A DNA stretch of 64,000 bases from Hanleya hanleyi (taxonomy: Eukaryota > Mollusca > Polyplacophora > Lepidopleurida > Hanleyidae). The stretch lies in the NCBI GenBank assembly GCA_036873755.1, contig JAVTVY010020430.1, positions 19,048 to 83,047 on the forward strand, read 5' to 3'. The notes beneath the pieces are model-generated. The model searched no databases. It saw only the letters and a list, made by a program, of their open reading frames with translations, and was not told the origin of the DNA. Shown here piece after piece: positions 1-12,289 of this stretch. A program made the translations under genes and the position numbers. Position 1 is the stretch's first letter. The number at the start of each line of letters is the position of its first letter.

Positions 1-1250
1 CGTCGGTTGGTATTGCGTTTCAGCAAGATCTGCCTGAAGGTGGCGCCACTGCCTCTTGTTCCTATCTTCTGTGCATGTCCGTAGATGTCCGTGGATGTAT
101 GTTCAAATACTTCGCAAGTGATAACTCCCAAATGCTTTGTCGGATTCCTCCGAAATTTGGCATCTGCATTCTTTGCGACAAGATGTCGGTTGGTATTGCG
201 TTTCATCAAGATTTGTCTGTAGGTCGCGCCACTGGGTCTTGTTCCAATCTTCTGTGCATGTCCGTGGATGTTCGTTCAAATCCTTCGCAAGCGATAACTT
301 CTGAACGATTTGTCGGATTTCTCCGAAATTTGGCAAATGCATTTCTTGCGACAAAACGTCGGTGGTGTTGCGTTTCAGCAAAATCCAGTCGGAGGTGGCG
401 CCACTGGGGTTCATTCCATTCATCCGTGCTGCAAGCGATAAGTTAAAAACACTTGTTCGGATTCCTTTGAAATACCCTACCTTTCTGGGTAATAACATGA
501 GAACCTCTCATCGGATTCTTCTCAAATTTGGCATGCATGTACCAATTCCAGGAGATGTTGCTTGGGATTGCCTTTCGCCCACTCTCACTCACAGGTGGCG
601 CCACCTGGTGGCAAACTCACAAATTTGCTTCCGGGTAATAACTTGAGAACCGCCCATCAGCTTCTTTTTAAATTTGGTATGAATGTACCGTGACATAAGA
701 TGCCGCTTGAGATTACATTTCGCCCACTTGCGCCTAGAGATTTCCGGGCAATAACTTGAGGACCATCGTGGGATTCTTCTCAAATTTGGTATGCAGATAC
801 CATGACATGAGATGTTCCTTGGGATTGTATTTCGCTCGCATCTGCCTACAGGTGGCGCCTTCTGGTGGAAAATTCTTAAATTTGTTTCCGGGCAATAATC
901 TGACAACTGCTCATCAGATTCTTCTCAAATTTGGCATTCATATGCCATAAGATGTCACTTGGGATTGTGTTTCGCACACTTCCGCCTACAGGTGGTGCCA
1001 CCTGGTGGCAAAATCGAGCAATAACTTGTGGACCCCTCTTCAGTTCCTTCTCAAAGTTCGTATGCCGATACCATGCCATGCTATGTCGTTTGGGATTGCG
1101 TTTTGCCCGCTTGCACCTACATTTGGTTTCCGGGCAATAGGTTGAGGACGTCTTCAGATTCTGATCAAATTTGGTTTGCAGATAATATACCATGATATGT
1201 CTTTCAACATGTTCAAGGTTACATTTCGGTTACATAATTTTCGTGCTACA
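1..1250. repeat. Degenerate tandem/interspersed repeat with GGTGGCGCCACCTGGTGGC core
   Basis: At least six diverged units, spaced roughly 140-260 bp apart, share the words CAAATTTGG(T/C)AT, TTGGGATTG, the core GGTGGCGCCACCTGGTGGC and GGGCAATAACTTGAG. The core contains the perfect palindrome GGTGGCGCCACC. Related fragments occur at 7525-7800 and, on the other strand or scattered, at 59,160-59,350, so this is a dispersed family as well as a local array. Short reading frames on both strands are by-products of the repeat and no gene is seen. Confidence 0.75.
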
Positions 1251-2737
1251 CCGTATGGGAACTATATTACAGCATTTCTGAGTTGATCTGAAAACCTTCT
1301 GCTTCTTGCGCCTATGAAGTAGCAGCTGCCACTCTCATGTATATCCCCTGAGACCGGCAACGCTTATAAATGTTGCTGTCATTTTGGAGGGGGACCTAGC
1401 AGCCTTTGGATGCCTGTTTGGAATAATACTAATACTGTTATATGGAAAATGGAATAGGTCTTCGGATTATGGACGCGGATATTCTCTAATGGACGACGGC
1501 TGGATTATGAATGACGGACTAGACGCTTGTAATTATTATGGACGCGGAAATACTGAATGATGGACTAGATGCTTTGATTGTATATCTGAACCACTAGCTC
1601 ATTCGGTAACAGTCTTTGTTTGACGGTCGAACTTAGTTTGATGTTCGTCCTTTGTTCGTATGTAGTATTTCCCATTTGTACTTAGCTCTTTCGGTAACGG
1701 TGTTTCTTTGACGAACGATAGTCGGGCTCATCTTGTAAACAGTCTGTGCTATTTGTAAACTGTTTGGTGTGTTTATGCTCTCAATACAATGGCCTAAACA
1801 TCCAGCATGGTTATGTTTATGAGACAATATGAGGCTTCAATATTCAGCAGTCGTCCATTAAAGAATTTCCGCGTCTATGAACCAAAGGCCTAATTCATAT
1901 AACAACATTGAAACCAAATAATGAACAAAAACAAAAAACAACAACGGAAGCTTATTCCTGAAGAATACTGCTACCCATCACATTCTTTACCCATCACCCT
2001 AGTACTGAATACCGATCACTTACCTCACAATTCAAACCTATAGTATAAGTCCGTGTAACATACGTCTCAGACGGCTATGCATCTGTTCAACATATCAACT
2101 TCTGTGAAGGAAATACAGTTTTCACGTATTTGTGCCCAGGATACGCTGCATGTGGGAGTTTAAACACATAATGCGGTTATCTGATCCGTTTCCATTAATT
2201 TCGCAGTTCTAGTTCTGGAACCCGAGATTGCTTAGTTCGTATTCTGGAAATCAGACTTTGTCGCTATGGGAACCCAGTGAACCATGGACAACACACATAT
2301 AATTATTAGGCCGGAACACGCAAGTCAGTGTCATTTAACCAGTGACTGAAAAGTAATGAAAAGACCAATTATCTTGTTTCACGATGAAATTTCTAGTATG
2401 TTTTTGTGTCAAATGATTTAGCTCTTTTGAATGCGACCTATGTTGAAATCGTGCTCAAGCACTATATATGACGTATATATGATACTGACGGTCAACAACC
2501 AACAGGTACATGTGAATCCCCCAGAGGTAGCAGCATTTACACAGCGAATATCACAACCCATGCCCAGTATGGGACTTCGTAGTTATCTTTTGATAATGTG
2601 AAATATGCACATGCTTGAAAAGCGCATGATCTGCACACGATTCATGATTACGATCGCATGAGGGCGGGATTACTCACAGTGTAAATAAATATAATGTGAA
2701 CAGTATGCGTCGCTGTGCCTTATTGTCTCAAGATATG

Positions 2738-2890
2738 TACACGTATTACAAGTTGGCGCCCAGTTCCCAGTTCACTATTCAAGTTGCAAATCGAGGAAGC
2801 AGTCAATAATTCGCGGATAAAACACTATGCGTTAATAGTGCCATTACGGCACTTAGTAGACAATTCATCTTTGGTACACAGACTATACAC
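2738..2890 (+). repeat. Left inverted arm flanking the satellite
   Basis: The ~150 bp from the AAGTTGGCGCCCAGTTCCCA motif to the CATCTTTGGTACA motif recurs in reverse complement at 7045-7215. A third, direct-oriented copy is at about 9498-9650 in block copy B. It always abuts the ~145-bp satellite, so it looks like the end piece of a composite element. I could not define a target duplication. Confidence 0.65.
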
Positions 2891-3345
2891 GTAGAGGATT
2901 ACAATATGGTGCTACTGGTTTTCCGATCCGACACCAGGGGGCGGTGTTCTGAATAAGGAAATAAATAAGGAAATGGCCTATACGGCCATTAAATCCAAGA
3001 GTTGACCTCCCATATTTGGTACATAAACTTTATTCATAGAGTGCTACAAAATGGTGCCACTAATTTCCCGATTCGCTGCTCTGAATAAGGAAATGGATAA
3101 GGAAATGGCCTATACAGCCATTAAATCGAAGAGTTGAGCTCCATATTTGGTACATGGACTATACTCACAAAGTGCTGTAACATGGTGCTACTGGTTTTCC
3201 GATCCGACACCAGAGGGCGCTGTTATGAATAAGGAAATGGCCTATACGGCCATTAATTCAAAGAGTTGAGCCCCCACATTTGGTACATGAACTATACTCA
3301 CAAAGTTCTGAAATATTGTGCCACTAGTTTTTCCGATCCGACATC
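2890..3345 (+). repeat. CTCF-like ~145-bp satellite, forward monomers
   Basis: About three tandem monomers. The consensus runs CCGATCCGACACCAGGGGGC, then GCTGTTCTGAATAAGGAAAT, GGCCTATACGGCCATTAAAT, GAGTTGAGCCCCCATATTTG, GTACATGGACTATACTCATA and GTGCCACTAGTTTT. Some monomers duplicate the GAATAAGGAAAT word. GGCCTATACGGCC is near-palindromic. Confidence 0.85.
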
Positions 3346-4840
3346 AGGTGGCTTAAGTTTCATGTTTTATCTGCAGAAAATTATCGGCAGGAGGGCTCTA
3401 CTCGCAAGTAATTAAATATATTGAAACGTAGAACGCTATTACATTTTAAGTAAAGATATTGATTATTTAAGTATAAATGTATCCAGAACGACTCGGCTTC
3501 AGCTGGGGGATGTATGAGAGATTAAAATTAAATTAAATTTGAGTTATACTGCGATAACAATCGACGCCTGTTTATGAAGGATATGGAGGACCGTGAAGTT
3601 TAAATAACACAGTTATGACTATCCTACGAGGATGTCTGTGGGACACTAACACTTTATTAGTTGCTATAACAATTGATGTTCAGTTAATGAAACACAAAAT
3701 CCTACCATCTGCTGCACTGGTAGATTACAAGACAGGGCAGAGGCTGTAAGATATCCGATTCTGTTTTCGTGCATGCCCATTCACCCAATGTAACCCGTAT
3801 GCTATCGGGGTGTTTACATTGTCCAGGTACTCAGTGTTCACTGGTGCAATGAACACGCTTGGTTTGCCCGAACTTGGGATAATTTACCAAAAATATTTTG
3901 AAGATCCACACCATGAGAGTTTTCATGTTTAATCAATGTTTCACAATATTTTCAATTCGTACAGACATTCTGAAAACATTAATATATTGAATGAATGTTT
4001 GTGCATGGTCGCTTATGGCGGATGTCTCTTCGTTCGATATGTTCTTGAATTCATTGGACACAAACGACCTTTTTACCTCCATGTTGGAGAGGTGGTTGTG
4101 TCTAACCTGATTATCTGAGGGAAGATTTTACTTGGGAGCACCAAGCTGGCATAAAACATGCATGTGTTCATAGAGCAGAAGTCTATCACAAAATGAGATT
4201 GACCCATTGCATGTTATCATCTACTGCTTATTCGTCACCATCACCTTAATTAAATGCATGTACCTCCAAAGATGAGGCGTTGTCATTGATTTGCACGGGT
4301 CATGCTTTATTCTCAAAGCGAGTTTGTAAGTACTTTTATGGTAAAATGCGATGCGTGGAGCAATATCTGGAAACGATTTGAAAAGGATTTAATGTGAACG
4401 TTTTGATTTAAGGTGTAAACAGGAACGGTGGACGCATATGTTTCAGAAAACGGTTAAAGAAATATCAATATAAACAAGGTAAATTTTGCGTTAATAGATT
4501 ACATATTCCTAATAAGATGAAATTAACGTGATATTTTAGTAATCGGAAGAATAAAATTACCGCAAAATTATAATTCTATGAGAAAATGAATTTCTTAGGC
4601 TCGTTTATTTCTCTTTTGGATATAGAATATTGTGATGAGATTTATACGATTTGTTACACGAAAAGAAATCACCCCAAATAAAGGTAATGAACGCATATGT
4701 TACTCGATATTTCAAAACAGTTATTTACTGGTCATACTGAGGAGAAAGCCCAGCATGTTTTCTGGATTCTATATCAACTGTCCTGGTTTTCCATCCATAT
4801 TTGTCATAAGCTTAAGTTTCAACTTTTATCTGCAGGAAAT
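3346..4840. repeat. AT-rich non-coding segment between satellite arrays
   Basis: It is bounded by two ~45-bp imperfect direct repeats, both containing CTTAAGTTTCA and TTTATCTGCAG (near 3350 and 4810). The segment recurs at 10,205-12,070 in block copy B, where about 390 bp is additionally inserted near 10,480-10,874. No gene is recognised. Confidence 0.6.
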
Positions 4841-5973
4841 GATCGTTCGGAAGAATGTACTATACTCAGAGAGTGCTATAATATGGTGCCACTGGTTTTC
4901 CGGTCCGACACCAGGGGGGCGCTGTTCTGAATAAGGAAATAGGCCATTAAATCGAAGAGATGAGCCCCATATTTGGCGCATGTACTATACTCATAACGTG
5001 AGTGCCACGATATGTTACCACTAGTTTTTTTTCCCCGATCCGACACAAGGGGGCGCTGTTCTGAATCAGAAAATGAATAAGGAAATGGCCTATATACGAC
5101 CATTAAATTGAACCCCCACGTTTGGTACATGGACTATACACACAAAGTGCTATAACATGGTGTCACTGGTTTTTCGATCCGACACGAGGGGGCGCTTTTC
5201 TGAATAAGGAAATGGCCAATACGGCCATTAAATCGAAGAGTTTAGCCCCCATATTTGGTACATGGACTATACTCATAAACTGCTACAACATGGTGGCACT
5301 TGCTTTCCAATCCGGCACCAGGGGGCACTGTTCTGAATAAGGAAATGGCCTACACGGCCAGTAAATCGAAGAGTGGAGACCCCATATTTGGTACACGTAC
5401 TATACTCATTGAGTGCTACAATATGGTGCCACTAGTTTTCCGATCAGACAAAAGTGGGCGCTGTTCTGAATAAGGAAATGGCCTATACGGTCATTAAATC
5501 GAAGAGTTGAGGCCCCATATTTGGTACATGGACTACACTCAAAAAGTGATACAACGTGGTGCCGCTAGTTTTCCGATCCGAATAAGGAAGTGAATAAAGA
5601 AATTGCCTATACGGCCATTAAAGCGAAGAGTTGAACCCCCGTATTTGGTACATGTACTATTCTCATAGAGTGCTACAATATAGTATCACTAGTTTTCCGA
5701 TCCGACACCAGGGGACGCTGTTTTAAATAGGGAAATGAATAAGGAAATGGCCTATTCGGTCATTTAATCAAAGAGTTTGAGCGCCCATATTTGGTACATG
5801 GACTACACTCACGAAGTGCTACAACATGGTGCCACTAGTTTTCCGAACCGACACCAGGGGGCGCTGTGCTGAGTAAGGAAATGAATATGGAAATGAATAT
5901 GAAGACGGCCTATACGGCCATTAAATCGAAGAGTTGAACTCTCATATTTGGTACATGGACTATAATCATAGAG
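4840..5973 (+). repeat. CTCF-like satellite, forward array
   Basis: About eight tandem monomers of 130-145 bp, all forward, with the CACCAGGGGGCGCTG-type core near 4909, 5045, 5184, 5317, 5706 and 5850. The array ends at 5973, where the TATACTCATAGAG word meets its own reverse complement and the orientation flips. Confidence 0.85.
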
Positions 5974-7045
5974 CACTCTATGAGTATACTCCATGTACCA
6001 AATATGCGGGCTCAACTTTTGAAGTTAATGGCCATATAGGACATTTTCTTATCTATTTCCTTATTCAGAACAGCGTCCCTGGTGTCGGATCGAAAAACAA
6101 GTGGCATCATATTGTAGCACTTTGTGAGTATAGTCCATGCACCTAATATAGGGGCTTAACTCTTTGATGTAATGGCCGTATAGGCCATTTCCTTATTCAT
6201 TTCGTTATTCAGAACAGCGCCCCCTGGTATCTGCTCGGAAAACTATTGGTACCATTTTGTAGCACTCTATGAGTATGCTATATGTACCAAATATGGGGTC
6301 TCAACTTTTCGATTTAATGGCCGTATAGGCCATTTCCTTATTCATTTCCTTATTCAGAACAGAGCCCCGTGGTGTCGGATCGGAAACTAGTGGCACCATA
6401 TTGTAGCACTTTAGAGTATAGTGCATGCGCCAAATATAGGGCTCAACTCTCTGATTTTATGGCCGTGTAGGCCATTCTTTATTCATTTCCTTATTCAAAA
6501 CAGCGCCCGCTAGTGTCGGATCGAAAACTAGTGGCACCATGTTGTAGCACTTTATGAGTATAGTCCATATTCCAAATATGGGAGCTCAACTCTTCGATTT
6601 AATGGTCGTATAGGCCATTTCCTTATTCATTCCCTTATTCAGAGCAGCGCCCGCTGGTGTCGAATAGGGAAAGGAGTTTCACCATTTTGTAGCACCCTAT
6701 GAGTATTTTATATGTGCCAAACTTTGGGTTCAACTCTTCGGTTTAATGGCCGTATAGGCCATTTTCTTATTCATTTCCTTATTCAGAACAGCACCTCCTA
6801 GTGTCGGATCGGAAAACTAATGGCACCATATTGTAACCCTTTATGAGAATAGTCCATGTACCAAATATGGGAGCTAACTAGTGGCACCATTTTGTAGCAC
6901 TCTATGAGTATAGTATATGTATCAAATATGGGGGCTCAACGCTTGGATTTAATGGCCGTATAGGCCATTTCGTTATTCATTTCCTTATTCAGAACAGCGT
7001 CCCCTGGTGTCGGATCGGAAAACTAGTGGCACCATATTGTAACCC
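5974..7045 (-). repeat. CTCF-like satellite, reverse array
   Basis: These are the same monomers in reverse complement (CAGCGCCCCCTGGTGTCGGA, CAAATATGGGGGCTCAACTC). With the forward array they form a large imperfect palindrome centred near 5974. It is closed on the right by the inverted arm at 7045-7215. Confidence 0.85.
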
Positions 7046-7215
7046 TCAACGTGTATAGTCTATGTACCAAAGATGAATTGTCGAATAAGTGCCGTAATGG
7101 CACTATTAACCCATAATATATTATCCGCGAATTATTGACTGCTCCCCCGCTTTGCAACTTGAACGATGAACTGTGAACTGGGAACTTGGCACCAACTTAT
7201 AATACGTAATATGTA
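7045..7215 (-). repeat. Right inverted arm flanking the satellite
   Basis: Reverse complement of 2738-2890, with about 10-15% differences by eye. Together the arms enclose ~4.2 kb of satellite arranged head-to-head. Confidence 0.65.
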
Positions 7216-7524
7216 CGGCAGTAGTAGTAATTTGATTATGTACACCCTAACTTAAAGTTTACTCTTGAGAAAGAAATAACAAATATTATCTCATATACTT
7301 GTGATGAGATAGTGAATAGTATCAGTAGAATAAAAGATATATCGCTATAGTGAATGATGCAGCAAAAAGGATATCACTAAGCAATATATGACGTTACCCG
7401 GAGTGATCAATATTAGTGAATACATGTCACGACAGTCACACGTCATGTGTATGTGCAGTAAAATGCAAGCTAAATACTTCAGAAGAATTTATATATAATT
7501 AACCATGTACAGGCCTCTGCGATT
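7216..7524. other. Gene-free spacer
   Basis: AT-rich unique-looking DNA between the satellite palindrome and block copy B. No gene, RNA or repeat structure was recognised. Confidence 0.4.
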
Positions 7525-8980
7525 TGGTTTCGCACACTTCCGCTTACAGGTGGTGCCACCTGGTGGCAAAATCGGGCAATAACTTGAGGACCCCTCTTCA
7601 GAGCCTTCTCAAAGTTCGTATGCCAATACCATGCCATGTGATGTCGTTTGGGATTGCGTTTTGCCCGCTTGCACCTACATTTGGTTTCCGGGCAATAGGT
7701 TGAGGACGTCTCCAGATTCTGGTCAAATTTGGTTTGCAGATATTATGCCATGATATTTCGTTCGGGATTGCATTTCGGTTACATAATTTTCGCGCTATAC
7801 ACCGCGTGGAAACTATATTGAAGCAGCAATCAACATTCAGTCAGCCATTCTGAGTTGATCTCAAAACCTGGACAGGCCGAAAATCCTTCTGCTTCTTGCG
7901 CCTATGAAGTAGCAGCTGCCCCTGAGACCGGCACCGCTTATAAATATTGCTGCCATTTTGGCGGGGGACCTAGCAACCTCTGGTTGCTTGTTTGGAATAG
8001 GCCTTATTATGGACGCGGAAATATTGAATGACGGACTACACGCTTTAATTGTATATCTGAACTACCTAACCCCATCCGTCCATTAGCTCATTCGGTAACA
8101 GTCCTTGTTTGACGATCGAATTTAGTTTGATGTTCGACCTTCAATCGTATATAGTATTTCCCATTTGTACTCAGCTCTTTCGGTAACGGTGTTTCTTTGA
8201 CGAACGATAGTCGGTCTCATCTTGTAAACTGTCTGTGCTATTTGTAAACTGTTTGGTGTATTTATGCTCTCAATACAATGGCCTAAACATCCAGCATGTT
8301 TATGTTTATGGGACAATATAAGGCTTCAATATTCAGCAGTCGTTTTCCGCGTCTATGACCTAGAGATCTAATTCATATAACAGCATTGGAACCAAATAAT
8401 AAACAAACAAAAACAAAAACAAAAAAAGACAACAAAAAACGGAAGCTTATTCCTGAAGGACGGGATATGAGAAGCGACACTGATACCCATTACATTCTTT
8501 AGCCATCACACTAGTACTGAATACCGATCACTTACCTCACAATTTGCACTTATAGTATAAGTCCGTGTAACATACGTCTCAGATGGCTATGCATCTGTTC
8601 AACATATCAACTTCTGTGAAAGAAATACAGTTTTCACGTATTTGTGCTCAGGATACGCTGCACATAATGCGGTTATCTGATCCGTTTCCAGTAAATTCCC
8701 ATTTCTAGTTTTGGAACCCAAGATTGCTTAGTTCGTATTCTGGATATCAAATTTTGTCGCTATGGGAACCCAGTGAACCATGGACAACACACACATAATT
8801 ATTAGTTCGGAACACGCAAGTCAATGTCCTTTAACCGGGGACTGAACCGTAACGAAAAGACCAATTATCTGGTTTCACGACGAAATTTCTGGTATGTTTT
8901 TGTGTCAAATGATTTAGCTCTTTTGAATGCGATCTTTGTTGAATTCGTGCTCAAGCACTATATATGCACTACCGGTTAAC

Positions 8981-9231
8981 ACTATCAGGCTGGGTGATTT
9001 ACCACCCTATCACACTATCAGGCTGGGTGATTTACCGCCCTATCACACTATCAGGCTGGGTGATTTACCACCCTATCACACTATCAGGCTGGGTGATTTA
9101 CCACCCTATCACACTATCAGGCTGGGTGATTTACCACCCTATCACACTATCAGGCTGGGTGATTTACCACCCTATCACCCTATCAGGCTGGGTGATTTAC
9201 CACCCTATCACACTATCAGGCTGGGTGATTT
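8981..9231 (+). repeat. 33-bp minisatellite, 8 copies
   Basis: Eight head-to-tail units of ACTATCAGGCTGGGTGATTT followed by ACCACCCTATCAC, nearly identical. The unit is 33 bp, a multiple of three, so frames stay open and give 11-residue peptide repeats in two frames; this is not evidence for a gene. The corresponding site in block copy A (around 2470-2515) lacks the array, so the expansion is specific to copy B. Confidence 0.95.
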
Positions 9232-9649
9232 TAGGTACATGTAAATCACCCAGGTACATATAAATCACCCAGCGGTAGCAGCATTTATACAGCGAATATC
9301 ATAACCCAGGCCCAGTTATCTTTTGATCGTGTGAAATACACATGCTTGAAAAGCGCAATTTCAAAAGGCATACTAGGACATGGTCTGCACAGGATTCATG
9401 ATCAGGATCGCATGAGGGCGGGATTACTCACAGTGAAAATAAATATAATGTGAACAGTATGCGTCGCTGTGCCTTATTGTCTCGAGAAATATGTTAAGTT
9501 GGGCCCAATTCCCAGTTCACAGTTCACTATTCAAGTTACAAATCGAGGGAGCAGTCAATATTTCGCGGACGATATATTATGGGTTAATAGTGCCATTACG
9601 GCACTTAGTAGACAATTCATCTTTGGCACATACAATGTACATGTAGACT

Positions 9650-10204
9650 ATACAAAATATGGTACCACTGGTTTTCCGATCCGACACAAGTGGGCGCTGT
9701 TCTGAATAATAAAATGAATAAGGAAATGGCCTATAGGGCCATTAAATCCAAGAGTTGAGCCCCCATATTTGGTGCATATACTTTACTCATAGAGTGCTAC
9801 AAAATGGTGCCACTAATTTCCCGATTTGATGCGCTGCTCTGAATAAGGAAATGAATAAGGAAATGGCCTATTCGGCCATTAAGTCGAAGAGTTCAGCCCC
9901 CATGTTTGGTACATATACTTTACTCATAGAGTGCTACAACATGGTACCACTAGTTTTCTAATCCGACACCAGGGGGCGCTGTTCTGAATAAGGACATGAA
10001 TTAAAAAAATGGCGTATACGGCCATTAAATCAAAGAGTTGAGCCCCCATATTTGGTACATATACTTTACTCATAGCGTGCTACAATATGGTGCTACTGGT
10101 TTTCCGATCCGACCCAACAGGGTACTGTTCTGAATAAGGAAATGAATAAGGAAATGGTATATACGGTCATTAAAATGAAGAGTTGAACCCCATATTTGGT
10201 ACGG
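9650..10204 (+). repeat. CTCF-like satellite, forward array
   Basis: About four monomers of the ~145-bp satellite in block copy B, with cores near 9690, 9967 and 10,110. A further partial monomer sits at 12,090-12,172. Confidence 0.85.
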
Positions 10205-12164
10205 TCCGACACCAGGTGGCTTAAGTTTCATGTTTTATCTGCAGAGCCGGAGGGCTCTACTCGCAAGTAATTATATATTTTGAAACGTAGAACGCTATTA
10301 CGTTTTAAGTAAACATATTGATTATTTAAGTATAAATGTTGCCAGAACGACTCGGCTTCAGCTGGGGGATGTATGCGAGATTAAAATAACAATCGACACC
10401 TGTTCATGAAGTATATGGAGGACCTTGAAGTTTAAATAACGCAGTTATGACTATCCTACGGGGATGTCGGTGGGACACTGGGAATTGCTAACCCGGGGCT
10501 AGGGGCCGTATGAACCCGTGTACTTCAAGATCCTCATGGTACTCATATGAACAGTCACAATCAAAGCGTGACTGAGATACATCATTCTTTAGGTGTCGAC
10601 TTTGCAACGAATATTATGGATTAAGAATACTGATCAGCGATACGGATTTGATATTTTTGGAACATCATGATGTCTTGCCGGCATCATTGAAAACTGTTGA
10701 CCGCTTCTCTCTTGCAGGAAACAAGCTTATGTTTATGTATACTATGATTGTCTTTTTGAATTTGGTGCTAATACTGTTATATGGAATATGAAATAGGTCT
10801 TTGGATTATGGACGCGGATATCCTCTAATGGACGACGGCTGGATTATGAATGACGGACTAGACGCTTGTAACTAAAACTTTATTAGTTGCTATAACAATT
10901 GATGTTCAGTTAATGAAACACAAAATCCTACCATCTGCTGCACTGGTAGATTACAAGACAGGGCAGAGGCTGTAAGATATCCGATTCTGTTCTCGTGCAT
11001 GGCCATTCCGACAATGTAACCCGTATGCTATCGGGGTGTTTACATTGTCCAGGTACTCAGTGTTGACTGGTGCAATGAACACGCTTGGTTTGCCCGAACT
11101 TGGGATAATTTACCAAAAATATTTTGAAGATCCACACCATGAGAGTTTTCATGTTTAATCAATGTTTCACAATATTTTCAATTCGTACAAACATTCTGAA
11201 AACATTAATATATTGAATGAATGTTTGTGCATGGTCGCTTTATGGCGGATGTCTCTTCGTTCGATATGTTCTTGAATTCATTGGACACAAACGACCTTTT
11301 TACCTTCATGTTGGAGAGGTGGTTGTGTCTAACCTGATTATCTGAGGGAAGATTTTACTTGGGAGCACCAAGCTGGCATAAAACATGCATGTGTTCATAG
11401 AGCAGAAGTCTATCACAAAATGAGATTGACCCATTGCATGTTATCATCTACTGCTTATTCGTCACCATCACCTTAATTAAATGCATGTACCTCCAAAGAT
11501 GAGGCGTTGTCATTGATTTGCAAGGGTCATGCTTTATTCTCAAAGCGAATTTGTAAGTACTTTTATGGTAAAATGCGATGCGTGGAGCAATATCTGGAAA
11601 CGACTTGAAAAGGATTTAATGTGAACGTTTTGATTTAAGGTGTAAACAGGAACGGTGGACGCATATGTTTCAGAAAACGGTTAACGAAATATCAAATATA
11701 AACAAGGTAAATTTTGCGTTAATAGATTAGATATTCCTAATAAGATGAAATTAACCTGATATTTTAGTAATTAGAAGAATAAAATTACCGCAAAATTATA
11801 ATTCTATGAGGAAACAAATTTCTTAGGCTCGTTGATTTCTCTTTTGGATATAGAATATTATGCTGAGATTTATACGTTTTGTTATACGAAAAGAAATCAC
11901 TCCAAGTAAAGGTAATGAACGCATATGTACTTTCTCGATATTTTAAAACAGTTATTTACTGGTCATACTTAGGAGAAAGCCGAGCAAGTTTTCTGAATTC
12001 TATATCAACTGTCCTGGTTTTCCATCCATATTTGTCATAAGCTTAAGTTTCAACTTTTACCTGCAGGAAATGATCGTCCGGAGGAATGTAATATACTCAT
12101 AGAGTGCTATAATATGGTGCCACTAGCTTTCCGATCCGACATCAGGGGGCGCTGTTCTGAATAA

Positions 12165-12172
12165 GGAAATGG
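12165..12172. other. 8-bp target site duplication, left (GGAAATGG)
   Basis: GGAAATGG lies at the left edge of the 12,173-20,134 element and again at 20,135-20,142. Removing the element and one copy restores an intact satellite monomer reading GAATAAGGAAATGGCCTATA. Confidence 0.8.
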
Positions 12173-12289
12173 GGTTGTTACTCCATGTAAGGGTGCACGA
12201 GAATTCTCTGTGTTATTATATACAGTGGATTTTCGTGACTGGTGGCTCCAGGTCTCCCTGCGTGGGATCATACATTATATTGAAACATC

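Larger units (their letters stand above)
970..4950 (+). repeat. Block copy A of a long non-coding duplication
   Basis: This stretch aligns with 7525-12,172 over most of its length, in the same order and orientation. Shared blocks include the GCTTATAAATRTTGCTG region near 1365 and 7940, the GGAACACGCAAGTCA region near 2315 and 8812, the start of the CTCF-like satellite, and the AT-rich part 3340-4920 (matching 10,205-12,120). No coding gene was recognised; a 60-residue frame at 3936-4118 is also present in the other copy but frameshifted there. The copies differ by indels of up to several hundred bases. Confidence 0.7.
7525..12172 (+). repeat. Block copy B of the long duplication
   Basis: Direct repeat of 970-4950 with copy-specific changes: the 33-bp minisatellite at 8981-9231, a longer satellite section (9650-10,204) and an insertion at about 10,480-10,874. 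That insertion repeats the ATGGACGCGGATAT / ACGACGGCTGGATTATGAAT text of 1480-1530. The block is cut at 12,172 by the 8-kb element that follows. No gene is recognised. Confidence 0.7.

Noticed and set aside
8927..9263. Two overlapping ~100-codon frames with 11-residue repeats
   Set aside because: Both come from a 33-bp minisatellite whose unit is a multiple of three; no start context, no non-repeat part.
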